Shown here: positions 11,056 through 22,820 of the stretch, piece by piece | How the letters are laid out: the number at the start of each line of letters is the position of its first letter | Numbering within the stretch: position 1 is the stretch's first letter | From: Hirundichthys speculiger | Lineage: Eukaryota; Chordata; Actinopteri; Beloniformes; Exocoetidae | DNA length: 64,000 nt | Direction of reading: 5' to 3' | Assembly (NCBI GenBank): GCA_018398805.1 | Contig: JAGFBZ010000722.1 | Span: forward strand, 1-64,000 | Position numbers and translations under genes: made by a program | Notes under the pieces: generated by a model | Database searches by the model: none | What the model saw: the letters and a program-made list of their open reading frames with translations, nothing else | What the model was told of the DNA's origin: nothing

Positions 11056-11866
11056 TGTTAGAGCATTTAAACGTTTAAACGTTGGACAGAAAAAAGGACA
11101 TTTCTTTTCTCTCAAAATTAACTTTTGTACCTCCGAATAATTTGTTTGTTAAAGAAAGAGAAAACATCTGCTGAGCTGAAGAAGAGAGGAAAACCTACAG
11201 AGCAAACTGAGTTTGAGGAACGGACACTTTTCAGCTCCTTATACACAAACGCTGCCCTTAAAAAACGAAGACATTTCAGCAACATGTGCAGGCATCACGT
11301 TCAACAAGTCTGGGGAAAAAATAACTTTTGAAGCTTTCATGACTCAAACCACACCATCTGACCCTGGTATAAGTCAATCAGAGAAGCAAATGTGACGCAG
11401 TCAGAGCAAAAAGCAGAGCGGTGGTGTTCTGTCGATTTCTGCTACTTGTCTAGATATGCTACCTATGACGTTTTCCACGCCCATCATTTTTTGAAACCCT
11501 TTGTAGCGGGAGCAGCAGGATAAAAGACATCCAAACTGGTGGAAGACGGGGAGAAAACCTGTCGATTCAAGGTGTTATCAGCAGGCCCATTTAACGGGAG
11601 GGAATTTTCGAGAAGTGATTGAGTCAGGCTGGCCAACTCAACTCAGTCAAAGTCGCAACTTTCATTAAAAAAGCGTGTTTACTAAAATGTAAACATTATT
11701 TTGTACTTAATAAGTACGACATTCACAAACAGCTAAAAGCTATTCTGGTGTTTTCTGTCTGTTGTTGAGAAGGAAACTCATCACATTAACGGCGGCGATA
11801 ATTCACCACCCACACACACACACTCCTTCACAAAACCTGTGACCGTGCACAAACATGCAAGTGTTT
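11056..11866. other. Downstream region of the CD28/CTLA4-like gene
   Basis: Expected to contain the 3' untranslated region of the minus-strand gene. I find no canonical AATAAA in the right orientation close to the stop codon at 11867. A short CA run is present at 11810-11822. Nothing else recognised. Confidence 0.4.
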
Positions 11867-14800
11867 TTATACAATCTTTTCACTCAGAATTGACACGGCG
11901 TTCACTTTATGATGCTCAGCAGGAGGCAGCGTCCAGACAGTCCTCCTCCGGCCTCGGCCACACTGGAGCGTCTGCAGATGAAGCACACAAACACACTGAT
12001 GTAAAACGATGTCTGCTAACATGCTCGATTGTTCCTCAGAACTAAGTACTAGCATCTAACATTTGAAAGTGAAAGCTCTGGTTTGATCTGTCCTGACCTG
12101 GAAGCAGACGATGAGGATGAGGACGCAGATGATGGCGACGACCAGGGCGACCACAGGAACGCTGGTGAGTGGCATCTTCCCATCGTCTTCCTCCTCATCT
12201 CCACCATCCTCTTGTTCACCCTCCCTCTGCTGCATCGGAGCCGTCTGCGCCGGACAGAGAGGACTTTCTGCGGACGACGAGGACAAAGAGGATGAAGGGT
12301 TGATGGACGGGCAGGAGGACACGAGTGCTGACGCGTCGGTCCACGTGGACGCCTCACCTGTGACGTGAATCAGCGTGCCGTTCCCGGTGAGCCGCAGGAA
12401 CGGCGGCGGGTAGTGCACCTCGATGTCACAGCGATAGATGTCGGTGTCTGCGTCTTTCAGACCAGTCACTGTCACCTCCACGGCGCCCCCCCTAGTCTGA
12501 GCTGAACACTGCACCTGAAACACACATAGCTTATCAGTATAGCACCAGGTCACAACATGAATCATCTCAAACCAAATCTTTTATTGATTTATTTGTTTTT
12601 ATTTGTCTGAGGGTCCATTTCTTATTGGAAGCATTTTCATTTCTTATTGCTTGATTTAAATGTTGTTAGATCTGGGAACATTACTACCCAACACCAAAAT
12701 GGTAAATCTGCTTAGTGGAATCTGTAAAACTGTTCCAACTTGGAGAAATGCGTTCCTCACTTCTGGTACCATATATGTATGGTACATTTGTAATACTGTA
12801 CTCAGAAACTCGAGCTACAGAGTCATGTTGCATCATGGGTCTTTATCCAGCTCCCCAGTTTCTTCTTTGTGTGAAGCAACTGCACTCGCTTAATTGACCT
12901 TTCGGTAAGCACCGCCCCCTCCCTAGTTACTGTTGCTAGGTCGGACATTTTTGCTGCTTCTCCATTAAGGACAGTGTTAATTTGCTATTTTTCCGATGTG
13001 TATCATCAGTATTTATATCACACTAGAATAACTCCATGGTGGAATATTGCTGCTGGGGACCTGCAACAGTGACTCGAGGTGTCCAGAACATTTGGAGGGA
13101 CATTTTTATTCTCTTTCATTATTCTCTTTCCCAAACCAAAACAAACGCTGGAGAAATGCAGGCTGTAGGTTCAGTTGTGTCCGTCCACACAAGCAACTGA
13201 ACGTGGAAAGTTACAAAAAACACACCTACATTTACTCCAAGGTAAGTTTACTTTGTTTATTAGATGATTGATTTAACCACCGTTTAGTAAAAGTAATAAT
13301 ATGATTTAGCAGCAGGGAGGGTGATGAGTTCTCTGTTAGCATTAGCATTAGCTCTGGTCCATAGGTCTGTCCCACTCCAGAGCTATGTTAATGTCAGACA
13401 GTCCAGCATTGTATTAATATAATTAATAAAGTGACGTTAACATCATCACTAGCCTCACCTTATACCTAACAAAATAAATATCCAGGGTCATATATATTTT
13501 GTAGACAATGAGGCAGGCTAATAGGTGGTGGCTAGCGAGCTCTGGTCCATAGTGGAGAAGTCCATCAACACTATGGACCAGAGCTTAATGCTAATGCTAA
13601 CAGAGAACTCATCACCCTCCTTGCTGCTAAAATGGTGATTAAATCAATCAATCAATCATCTAATAAACAAAGTAAACTTACCTTGGAGTAAATGTAGGTG
13701 TGTTTTGTAACTTTCCTCACGTTCAGTTGAGGACAGTCACATAACTGAACCACAGCCTGCATTTTTCCAGCGTTTGTTTTGGTTTGGGAAAGAGAATAAA
13801 AATGTCCCTGCAAACGTTCTGGACACCTCGAGTCACTGTTGCAGGTCCCCAGCAGCAATATTTCACCATGGAGTTATTAGAGTATAATATTAACACTGAT
13901 GATACACATCGGAAAAAAAGTGAATTAACACAGTCCTTAATGGAGAAGCAGCGAGAATGTCCGACCTAGCAACAGTAACTAGGGAGGGGGTGGCCCAAGA
14001 CAAAACCTAGAAGTTGTGACAGGTCAACCTCCTCCTCAGTCTTTGAGCCACAGTGTCTCCATTCACAGTGATGGACCCGATAGCGTCCACTGACCTAGCA
14101 ATCGACCACTTCATTCCACCTGGTGGCAGCAGCAGCGCATCACTTTTGCTGTTTGCCAAACACCAATAAATGTGAGGATAAGACAACAAAGAAGAAGAGG
14201 AAAAAGAAGAAAAACAAACCGGAAAGACAAGATCAACCCTGAAGCTGAGTTGGTTGCTGCTTCTCTGTTTGCGGTTTACATACGGTGAGCTGATGACTAA
14301 GAAGAGACAGCTCACACTCGAACTTCAGGCATTGAAGGAATATATATTGAAAAACATGCAAAAACCCCTTTGAAGCCAGATCCATCAATCATCTCACTCA
14401 CCTCTCCTTCTTTCCCTCCTCTGTAACCGTCTTATCTTGGATGGAGAGCATGGACGAACAGAGTTTCTGGTTGCCATGGAGACCTTTCAACAGAGCCACT
14501 CGGAGATCTACTGAATTATAGTGTTGAGTGGTTGAAGAAAGCGCTGAAGAAGCTTGAATCTGGAGGAAAGCGGTCGGGGGCGGGGGTGGATGACGCACTG
14601 GATCTGTGCCACACCGTTGGTGCTCAGCACTCTGTAGGGCTGCGTCACCTTCACAGCTGGCAGGGGAAAATGGGAGTTGCATGTTAAAATGTTGTTTCCA
14701 CGCTCTACTAATAATCCCACAAAAGCTTCATTAATACACTTGTCACACAACTTTCTGTTTCTCAGAGCCGCTCTGTTACAGATGCCTCACAAAAATCCAA

Positions 14801-16716
14801 GAATTCCCACGGGCCATTCCTGTTTTCAACGAGAGTGCAGAGTTAAAAAAAAAAAAAAAAAAAAAGCTCTGTGGTTTGACTGCACACAGGAGCTCTGCAG
14901 AGTTATCACTGTGAAGCCGCAAAGTTCCCACGCAGTCCCAACATGAAACAAACAAAACCAAAAGTCTCCTAAATGTAACCAGTGACCATCCGGCAAACAT
15001 GCAACGACAAAAAGGGAAGTCTGGTAACATGGAAAATTGGAATTTAACTGCGATTCAGCTTGTAAGGCTGTGAGGAAGATAACAATTGGATTTATAGATA
15101 AATTCAGTTCTAAGGTCAATCTCCAAGGGTTCTTACTTCTTACACCCGATTCATGAAAGAGCATGAAAAACCTGGAGTTTGGCAGGTTTTAAAGAGCACC
15201 ATCCATAAATGATCGACCTGCAGTTGAAACTGCTTCCTCTCCTCTCATATTGAGCAACATGAAAGAGGGTCTAGTTTGGTTCTAGTTTGTGGATCAAAAC
15301 AGGCAAGAACCTTCCTGGAGGTGCAGCAGAAAACACAAACATTTGGCTGATATTAAACAGTAAGAATAAAAATGAAAGCTATATATAAGATCTTGTGTTT
15401 GGTGATTAAATGTTGGTTAGAAAGTTCAAGCAAAGCGTTAAAGGATTAACTGCAAACTTCAACACCGCTTCAGTTACATCACTTCTAGACTTTGCTTGGA
15501 GCTTGGAGCTCAGAATTTTACATATAGCTACTCAGATATTGCTTTGACCGAACTAGAACATAAGTCTCTTTTGTAAAAACATCACTGCTAATGCCAGTTA
15601 GCAACGAAGCAGTTCTGCACACATGAACCTTTATTAAAGATGCTCAGTTCAGTTTCTGATGAGACTGAAGAAACAGAAGATAGTTTAATATTAACTTTTG
15701 CTTCAGACAGAACCTGTTTCTAATCTCCATGCTAAGATAACATGCTGCTGACCTCAACTGTTGATTTACAGTGAATATATGAGCAAGATGTTGATCCTCT
15801 GAATGCCTTTATATAGCCAGACTTTAGTCCACAGTCTGATTTTAAGCTTTAACCAGTAATATGGAGAAAAGTGTTCACTCAGTATCTTTCAGGAAACTAA
15901 CCTCAAATATTTTGGCAGCACTTGATGAGGCACAGACTCGACTTCTCGGTTTCAGGCTCTCTGTCAGCAGCTCGTAGTAAATCACCCACTGTGTCATTTT
16001 GTCTTGTTTCATGTATTTTAAGCTCCCTAGCTTCTCTGAGCAGAGATGGTGTGACCACTCAGACCCTGAGCCTAATGCATTGCTCATTGAAACAAATGTT
16101 TGTCGTCCGTCCTGTGAATATCGTGCATGAATGAATTCATTAAATCTACTCTCTGATCAGTCTTACCTCATTACCTTCTGAAAGGTATTTTTTGCCAAAT
16201 GATATGCATACTGTACATCCAGATAAAGACTTAAGCCCTGAGAACCAGTATTGGTGTTCCACAAGGCAGTAGTTTTGGCCCACTGCCAACAACCATCTAA
16301 TTCAAATGATAGTGTTTTTTCCCCGTGGTTCTCGTCCAGCCCGTGTTCTCTTTGAAATTTATACATGTGATTTCTTTCACATGTAGTTAGAAGTAAGATC
16401 CCCAGTTGTCTTCACCATCACATTTCATGAGCGTCAAAACTTTTTTAAAGAAAGTCCAAAAATTATGACTACAGTTCAACAGGTGCCTTGACCGAACATT
16501 TAAATTAGAATGTTAAAACACAAATTTAGATCCCATTTGTTAGATTAAATGCTGTATATATATGACCATGACTTCTTTTTCTGTTGTATCTAAGAGAAGA
16601 TAAAAAAACACAGAAATCATCATATGACTGAAAGTGTACTCACTACTCCACACAGGAAGACAGAGGCTGAGCACTGCCAGCACGATGCATCCCATCAAAG
16701 AGTGAGTCAGGAACAT
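11867..16716 (-). CDS. CD28/CTLA4-family T-cell co-receptor (five exons)
   Basis: A type I membrane protein of the CD28/CTLA4 family, which binds B7 ligands on antigen-presenting cells and tunes T-cell activation. Exons on the minus strand: 16716-16644 (signal peptide; an in-frame ATG at 16695 is an alternative start), 14656-14402, 12514-12358, 12267-12098 and 11971-11867. All introns are GT/AG. Exon 2 gives the first V-domain strand (VKVTQPYRVLST, then Cys in AQIQC) and later LRVALLKGLHG with the second Cys. Exon 3 gives VTVTGLKDADTDIYRC, then HYPPPF (the family ligand loop, MYPPPY in mammals) and GNGTLIHV. Exon 4 gives a Cys-Pro stalk (SPLCPAQ), an acidic stretch and one membrane segment (VPVVALVVAIICVLILIVCF). 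Exon 5 gives a 34-residue basic tail with no tyrosine. Junction phases are 1, unclear, 1 and 0. The frame shifts near 14576-14586, and the exon 2/3 phase does not fit. Family is secure; CTLA4 versus CD28 is not. Confidence 0.85.
12894..14027. mobile_element. Foldback DNA transposon with a THAP exon in each arm
   Basis: Two inverted arms of about 460-470 bases (12894-13366 and 13571-14027) flank a spacer of about 200 bases. Both ends share TTGACCT followed after a short divergent stretch by CCCCCTCCCTAGTTACTG. Each arm encodes a degraded THAP-type zinc finger: GTCNSDSRCPE at the start and KHTYIYSK at the end, the latter directly before a GTAAGT splice donor. The left copy reads on plus (13047-13271), the right on minus (13858-13652). 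THAP domains are DNA-binding modules of several DNA transposases (P-like and ISL2EU-like), so the arms look like a transposase first exon copied into both ends. The superfamily is uncertain. The element lies wholly in the intron between the two V-domain exons of the CD28/CTLA4-like gene. Confidence 0.7.
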
Positions 16717-16822
16717 CCCACAGTGTTTTCAAATTAAAATTCTCTGAACGCTGCTGAACACACACACTCTGACACACAGATGAGCAAAATTCTGAAAATA
16801 ATGCAAAAACAGTGAAACTCAC

Positions 16823-16830
16823 CTTTATAG
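16823..16830 (-). promoter_or_regulatory. Candidate TATA box of the CD28/CTLA4-like gene
   Basis: The minus strand reads CTATAAAG about 110 bases upstream of the first ATG at 16716, a spacing that would allow a start site near 16795 and a short 5' leader. This is a position-and-motif call only. The same stretch also contains a possible GTGAGT donor and a TTTCAG acceptor, so an extra noncoding exon cannot be excluded. Confidence 0.3.
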
Positions 16831-18954
16831 CCTGGCTCAGCTGTCATGGAAACTGTGTATGGCAGCACAGGAAATGACGACGGCGTTTTGCCAGTAAAGT
16901 CATACAGCAAACTTTGGGCGGCTGTGGTTCTGCTGGAACGCTGAGGAGTACAAAATTCAGTGATTTTAATAAATGTTTTTGCTCTCAGTTTGACAGCATG
17001 CTTTAGTCAAAAGAAGAGGAAGCTGCTCAAACAGAATAAAAGTCTAAATTCATGGTTAGAGTTTAAAAAAAACTTGATTCCCAAACAAACAAATTCAAGA
17101 GAAAGTCAGTTTGAAATTAAGAATGATCAGCGTTAAAGCTCATATATATTGATGCAACAGTTTATCTTAAACCAGAAATTGGAAATCAGTGTGAAACTTG
17201 TTTGGTTCAGCATTTTTAGATCTCAGTAATCACTTCAGTAAAGTTTGATCCAAACTACTAAAACGCTCCTGCACAATCTGTGTCCCATATTCTACATCCA
17301 TGTTCTTTTTTGCTCCTCTCATACTTCTCTACTGTTATTGTCTCGATCGTCACCATTATTGTTTTTAGCATTAAAAGCAGTTCACCTTAACACCTTAACA
17401 TAAAAGGCTCCACTTTCACGTAAAACGAAAACATCTGTGAAAATATCTTTTTTTTTTTTAAATGAAAGCTTCAGAACCTGAAATAAAACAACGTAGTATG
17501 TGAAAGTGTTGTTTTTTCCTTTTCACCTATTCTGATCCCTCCCTCTTACATCACAATTTTTTGACCTTTTTAAGACAGTTCAGTCTTCCTTAGAGGCTGT
17601 ATGAATCTAATCAGTATTTTTAGCAAATGAGTGTGTGTGTGTGGAAAATTCAGATTTCTACCTGTGGAAACTTTTTCTGTGTGAATATTTCATTTGAATT
17701 CCTGTGGCTTCTGAATTTTCCCTCCAAGGTTAAAATAACATCACTTTTTTCACTATTATGTCAAGGTGAGAAATTTAATTTTGTATGAGGCCCCTCTCAT
17801 TTCGTTTCATTTGACTTAATGTTCTCACTTCTACTTTTGATTTCATTTGTAGATGTTTTTCTTTTTACGCTTTGCAGTTGTAGCGCACGTATAACCCTAA
17901 TTGTGGCTCAGACAAAAGACTTGAATGAGGTTAAACCTTTTCAGCGAAAACAAATGTGAGTTAATGTTCCTCTGAGTCCTGTATTGAAAAAACGGAGTGA
18001 TTACGCAACACTCTGAGTTGCATGTGTCTCTTTCTTCTGATGAATGTGTTTGATCAAAAGGAGACATGACATGTCATCTAAAGAGGAGGATGGAGGGACA
18101 AAGTAAGGAAAGACTGAAGTGAAGCAACCTTATGATCATCAATGCAAAGGGTCCATTCAACTCCAAACAACGACACACTGTAAAACTGAAGGTGTGCGCG
18201 CGTTGTTTGTGGGAGGTACAGTCAACTGAAAAAGAAAGTACACCCTACCTGGTTTTCAGGGAGCTCAAAACAACCTCAGATCAACAACAACACATGACAT
18301 AAGACACTGAGTTTCTGTGTCAGTGTGTCAGAAACTAAGTTTACCCTCACTGCTTCTTGTTTTTAAGAGGCCAGTAGCAGACAGTAGTCACCGATCAAAA
18401 GCAGGCGATTAACTGATCATCAGTCAGTTTGAGCATCTATATAAAAGCTTCAGCTCTGTGAATTGTTGCAGCCCATCAATCAGGGAAAGGTTATTAGAGC
18501 ATTTTATCATTCAACATTCAACAATCTCACCTGGATGTCACAGCAGGTTTATCTCAGGGTCAGACTATGCAGTCCTCAGTGAAGCTGTTAAAAAAGTTTT
18601 TAGCTGAAATTGGGTCAGCTATCCACAGCTGATGATCATGTGTGAGGTTAGAGGGGAAACTGAGATCTTCTTATGACGTCCACCAAGGACCAGTCCAGAC
18701 ACCACATTAAAGTTGATGGTTAGGGTTAGGGTTAGGGTCCCATAACACATGACTAAGATCTCCAGATAACTCCTCCATCTTTAGAAAACTCTTCCAATAT
18801 ATGAATAAGATCTGCGTTAGACTCCATCCCCTCACCTGAAGAGAGCATTTCATCCTTTTTCCAACAGAGATTCATTGCCTCAGATGTAGATGTGCTGTTT
18901 CTCAGCTTTGAATCACTCAAGTGAGGGTTGGAGGTCTTCCTGCAATCACACGAG
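16831..18954. other. Upstream region of the CD28/CTLA4-like gene, no other gene seen
   Basis: No convincing coding sequence. It contains a short T/A-rich patchwork and a TTAGGG triplet at 18717-18736. If the gene has lymphoid-specific control elements they should be here, but I cannot identify them by eye. Confidence 0.4.
18717..18736 (+). repeat. Short interstitial TTAGGG array
   Basis: Three head-to-tail copies of the vertebrate telomere hexamer (GGTTAGGGTTAGGGTTAGGG). Too short to imply a fusion point; probably slippage or a break-repair trace. Confidence 0.8.
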
Positions 18955-20340
18955 TCAAGTCAAATTTATTTATATAGCTCATTTAAAAACAACAAATGCT
19001 GAACAGTGTGTTACATTTAAATGCAATTGAAAAGTATAAAACCATAAAATATAAAGTCAATAAAAAGTTATAAAAATTAGAAAACACAATCAGAAAAAAG
19101 TATAATGGCAAAAGCAAAAGAAAAAATATGAGTCTTGAGTAGGGGTTTGAATATGGGAACAGTTTGAGCAATCAGTAGACGTGGAGATTAACTGATCCAC
19201 AACTATGGAGCAGCTATGGAAAATCAGCTCTGTGCTCTAATTTGGACCTAGAAACATCTAAAAGTAGCTGGGCGGTTGATCATAGAGCTCTTACAGGGAG
19301 TACGTGAAAGATCACATAAATAAGATGGTGCTAATTCAGTTAAAACTTTAAAAGTAAGCAATTCATTTTCAAATCAATTCATAAAAGAACAGGGAGCCAA
19401 TGAAAGAATGCCAAGCATGGACAAATATTATCATGCTTTCTCGGTTAAAATACGAGCTGCTGTGTTTTGGACTGATCCAAACCAGCATAAAATGCATTCC
19501 AGTAATCTAATTAGAAGGAGATAAAAGACAGGTCTTTGGAGAGATATGACTTCGCCTCAACAACCACCGTTAGCTGAAAAAAGCTAGATTTCTCAACTGT
19601 ACTGACCTGTTTGTCCACCTTAAAAGAGCTGTCAAAAATCACACCCACATTTTTGGCAAAAGAGTGACTATACAGAGCCACAGGACCAACAATATTAATA
19701 TGTACTAATGAGTCATGTTACCAAAAGCAAATGATCTCCATCTTGTTTTCATTAAGGTAGAGAAAATTGAGTCTCATCCATGTTTTTAGGTCAACAAACC
19801 AGTCCAGGAAAGGTTTCAGTAGACTGTAGATATCCAACTTAAAAGGCAAAGAAATCTGGATGTCATCAGCAAAACAATGAAAAGAAATATTGTATTTTCT
19901 GAAAATGGAGGCAGCATATACAATGAAAAAAGCATGGGGCCCAATGTAGAACCTTGGGGTGCTCCGCAAGTGAAAGGAATTTCAGCAGAAGAGCATTCAC
20001 CACTATGCACAGAAATGTCCCTCTGTTAGGTATGACTTGAACCAATCCAGAACTGTACCTCTGTCTTGACATCAGTATCTCCATAGATCCACAGTATCAA
20101 ATGCTGCAGACAGATCTAAAAGCTCTAAATCAGCAAAGTTCCCAGAGTTAACAGTTAAGAGAAGATTATCACAGTTTCTGTGTTGAGTGCAAAAATGTCT
20201 GGAGTTGATGAAAAAAAATTTTCTCCAGGACCTTGAACTGGAAAGGTCATTTCAGATATTAGTCTATAGTTGCACAAAACAGTTGTGTGAAGGTTTTTCT
20301 TTGTGATGAGGGACTACACAACAGCTGGAACATGGCCTGG
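18955..20340 (-). pseudogene. Rex1/L2-type LINE relic, reverse-transcriptase region
   Basis: Read on the minus strand from about 20130: DLSAAFDTVD, then CGAPQGSTLGPMLFSLYMLP in one frame, then FHCFADDIQISLPF with the catalytic FADD box, and LNFLYLNENKMEIICF. These are consecutive reverse-transcriptase motifs but spread over three frames by indels. The 3' end at 18955-18990 is the typical tail (GCTATATAAATAAATTTGAC in sense). A non-functional 5'-truncated copy. Confidence 0.8.
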
Positions 20341-22333
20341 TGCGAACAGCATATTAATCCAGCTGGCAATACATGAGCCAGCTGTTTGAAAAACAGTTGT
20401 AAAAAGGCGAGAAGTGTTGTCTCATGGAGAATCTGAGGGCCAGAAGCGATAAATTACCTCCTATAAAACAGAGAAGATCACAGGCTCTAACTTGTCAAAA
20501 ACAGTTGGACATGAAAGAGTTTAGGGAGTGTCAGAATCAGCTGGAAATCTTCTTTCCAGTAATCTTGATGTTACAGCATCAGCACTACAAAAAAGATTTG
20601 CAACCAAGTTGAAAACATTTTAGAAAGAAAACATTAGATTTGTGATTACTGGAAACTATAGGATATCATAATCTACGAAAAGCAGTGGTTTATCTCTTCC
20701 TTGCTGCAAAACTGCAGACTTTCTTATGATTTCTTTGCAGTGCACTGGAGTGTAATGAAACACGGTATATGCATGATATCGTAAACTCTTTTCTTCCTGA
20801 GTTTGCTGACAAAGAAATGTCTTTATATTTGTCTATAATTTTCTTTTAAAGTCTGCGGCCCTTTAGAAAATAATGCTTGTGCTTTTTTATTTACACGATA
20901 CGTGAAGCAAGCAAGCCTAATTCTTTCTTCAGTGACTTTTACTCTAAAAATTAATCACATACTCCTCTCTGGAATCAAACAATCATTTGTGCAGTTTCAT
21001 CTTATGTGCATTCCTTTCAGGTCTGCTGCAGCTTATGTGCAGCAATATTGTGCACACAGTGGAAACAGCTAATTCTGTGAGTGTTTTCTCGGACTGATCA
21101 AAGTGGAAGTGCTGATGTGACATTTGGTGCCCTCATGACGTCACATCTATGTTTTGCTTGGAAACTCTTGCTGTGGGGTTAAACCCCATTTTTTTTTACA
21201 GAGCTGACTGAATTAACAGTCAGCACTACAGTCCTCAGTCACCAGGAAAACAGCACTTAGTTTCTGCTGCTGTCATTGTTTCGCAATGATTTACAGTATC
21301 AAGAAGTGCTGGAGTGTGATCAGATACTGTCAATATCTGCATGAGTCGCTGGTTTCAGTGTTTAATTGAAGCATCCAAAACACACAGAGTCTCAGAAATA
21401 CCATCTCTGATATTATCATGTTTGGTAAGTTGACATGCAGTAAAACACGAAATGAGCAAAGCACCGAAACATGTCACAGCGTATTTTGTTCTTTTGTAAT
21501 TTCACGCCGTGTGGTCTGCAGGAATGACATGCTGTACCACAACCTCTTTATGTCTCATTTAATGCCCTAAAACAACATAAAAAAGCCTAAAACCAATCAT
21601 CCTCTACCTCCTGTGGTCTGACAGTACTGAATTATATTGGTGTAGTTGCTGTATACTGGATAGTTGTTAAAACATGGAAAAAAAAAATCTATTCTAAGAA
21701 ATTCTGTTTGTGGTGATGAGCTTAAATTTTATTTCTGCTTCAGCTCTCGACATCTTCTCTGTCTTTAGCAGATAATATCGTACTCATCAGCCATTTATCC
21801 AGCAGGAGAAAATTACCACTGCAAGACAGAAATGAAGACCTGCCAGTTCAGATTTCGGCAGAATCCAGTTTTCTTTCTAAGGACGATTATCAACTGTATA
21901 CAGTAACATGATCAAGAGTTCGTCTGCTTCCTCTGGATTTGACTTAGATTTCCAGGGGACAGTACTAATGGATGCAGGAGAAATGGCCTCTGGACAGGTT
22001 TTCGTTCTGCCTACCAGACCAGTATCAGTCCAGCTGCAGCCTCAACTCCCACCAGGACCGTTTTTATAAAAAGCTCTTCCAAATGCTGCCGGTTTCAGAC
22101 CCCTTTAGCGACTTTTTTTTTTTTTTAAGTGACTATTGACTAATCGGGCATCTTTTTCTGCTGTTATTGAAGACTTTGATAAATAGATGTACTTTTTGGC
22201 ATCTAAAATAAACCTTTAGCTACCTGAAACTTCATCTGAGAGGCTCTGATCTGTTTACCCGCGGCCTCTACGGGTATAATGTCAACGTAAAAGTCGCTTG
22301 TGGTGTTTTATTTTGATTAAAATCCAGATTCGT
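20341..22333. other. No gene or repeat recognised
   Basis: A+T-rich single-copy-looking sequence. Open frames are below 65 codons and have no domain signature. Confidence 0.45.
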
Positions 22334-22545
22334 TTGGCAACACGGTGGCTTGGTGGTCAGCACTGTTGCCTCACAGCAAGAAGGTTCCTGGTTCGAACCT
22401 CAGCAGGTCTTTGCATGTTCTTCCGTGGGTTTCCTTCAGGTACTCCGGCTTCCTCCCACAGTCCAAAGACATGCATGTCAGGTTGATTAGTGGTTCTAAA
22501 TTGCCTGTAGGAGTGATTGTGAGTGTGCATGGTTGTTTGTCTTGT
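22334..22545 (+). repeat. Abundant fish dispersed repeat, left part
   Basis: Recognised by the ordered blocks GGTGGCTTGGTGGTCAGCAC, GTTGCCTCACAGCAAGAAGG, TTCCTGGTTCGAACCTC and CTTCCTCCCACAGTCCAAAG, then TCTAAATTGCCTGTAGG, common to a high-copy teleost repeat. The right part is displaced to 24826-24950, so this copy was split by later insertion of about 2.3 kb. The GGTTCGAACC word resembles a tRNA B box, but I do not call a tRNA. Confidence 0.75.
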
Positions 22546-22641
22546 TAGGATTTTAGAATAAACCCAAAATAGTTAAAGCTAAAACTTAATTGCCTGTAGG
22601 AAGGCTGGCTGTTTTTATGACTGTGAGTACTCAGTTTGCTG

Positions 22642-22723
22642 CAGTGGCGCCAGCAGAAAAAAAATCTGATGGTGGCTAGCAAGGCAAATTTTTAGGGTGG
22701 CATACCCAACCAAAAAAAAAAAA

Positions 22724-22773
<50 letters not shown>

Positions 22774-22776
22774 TTT

Positions 22777-22820
<44 letters not shown>

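Noticed and set aside
12083..12368. Plus-strand open frames opposite the receptor exons
   Set aside because: Shadow frames of the minus-strand stalk and membrane exon.
18717..18736. Telomere-like TTAGGG repeats as a fusion point
   Set aside because: Only three units in one orientation; too short for that claim.
22380..22400. tRNA-like B box GGTTCGAACC
   Set aside because: It is part of a dispersed repeat; no cloverleaf can be drawn from the surrounding bases.
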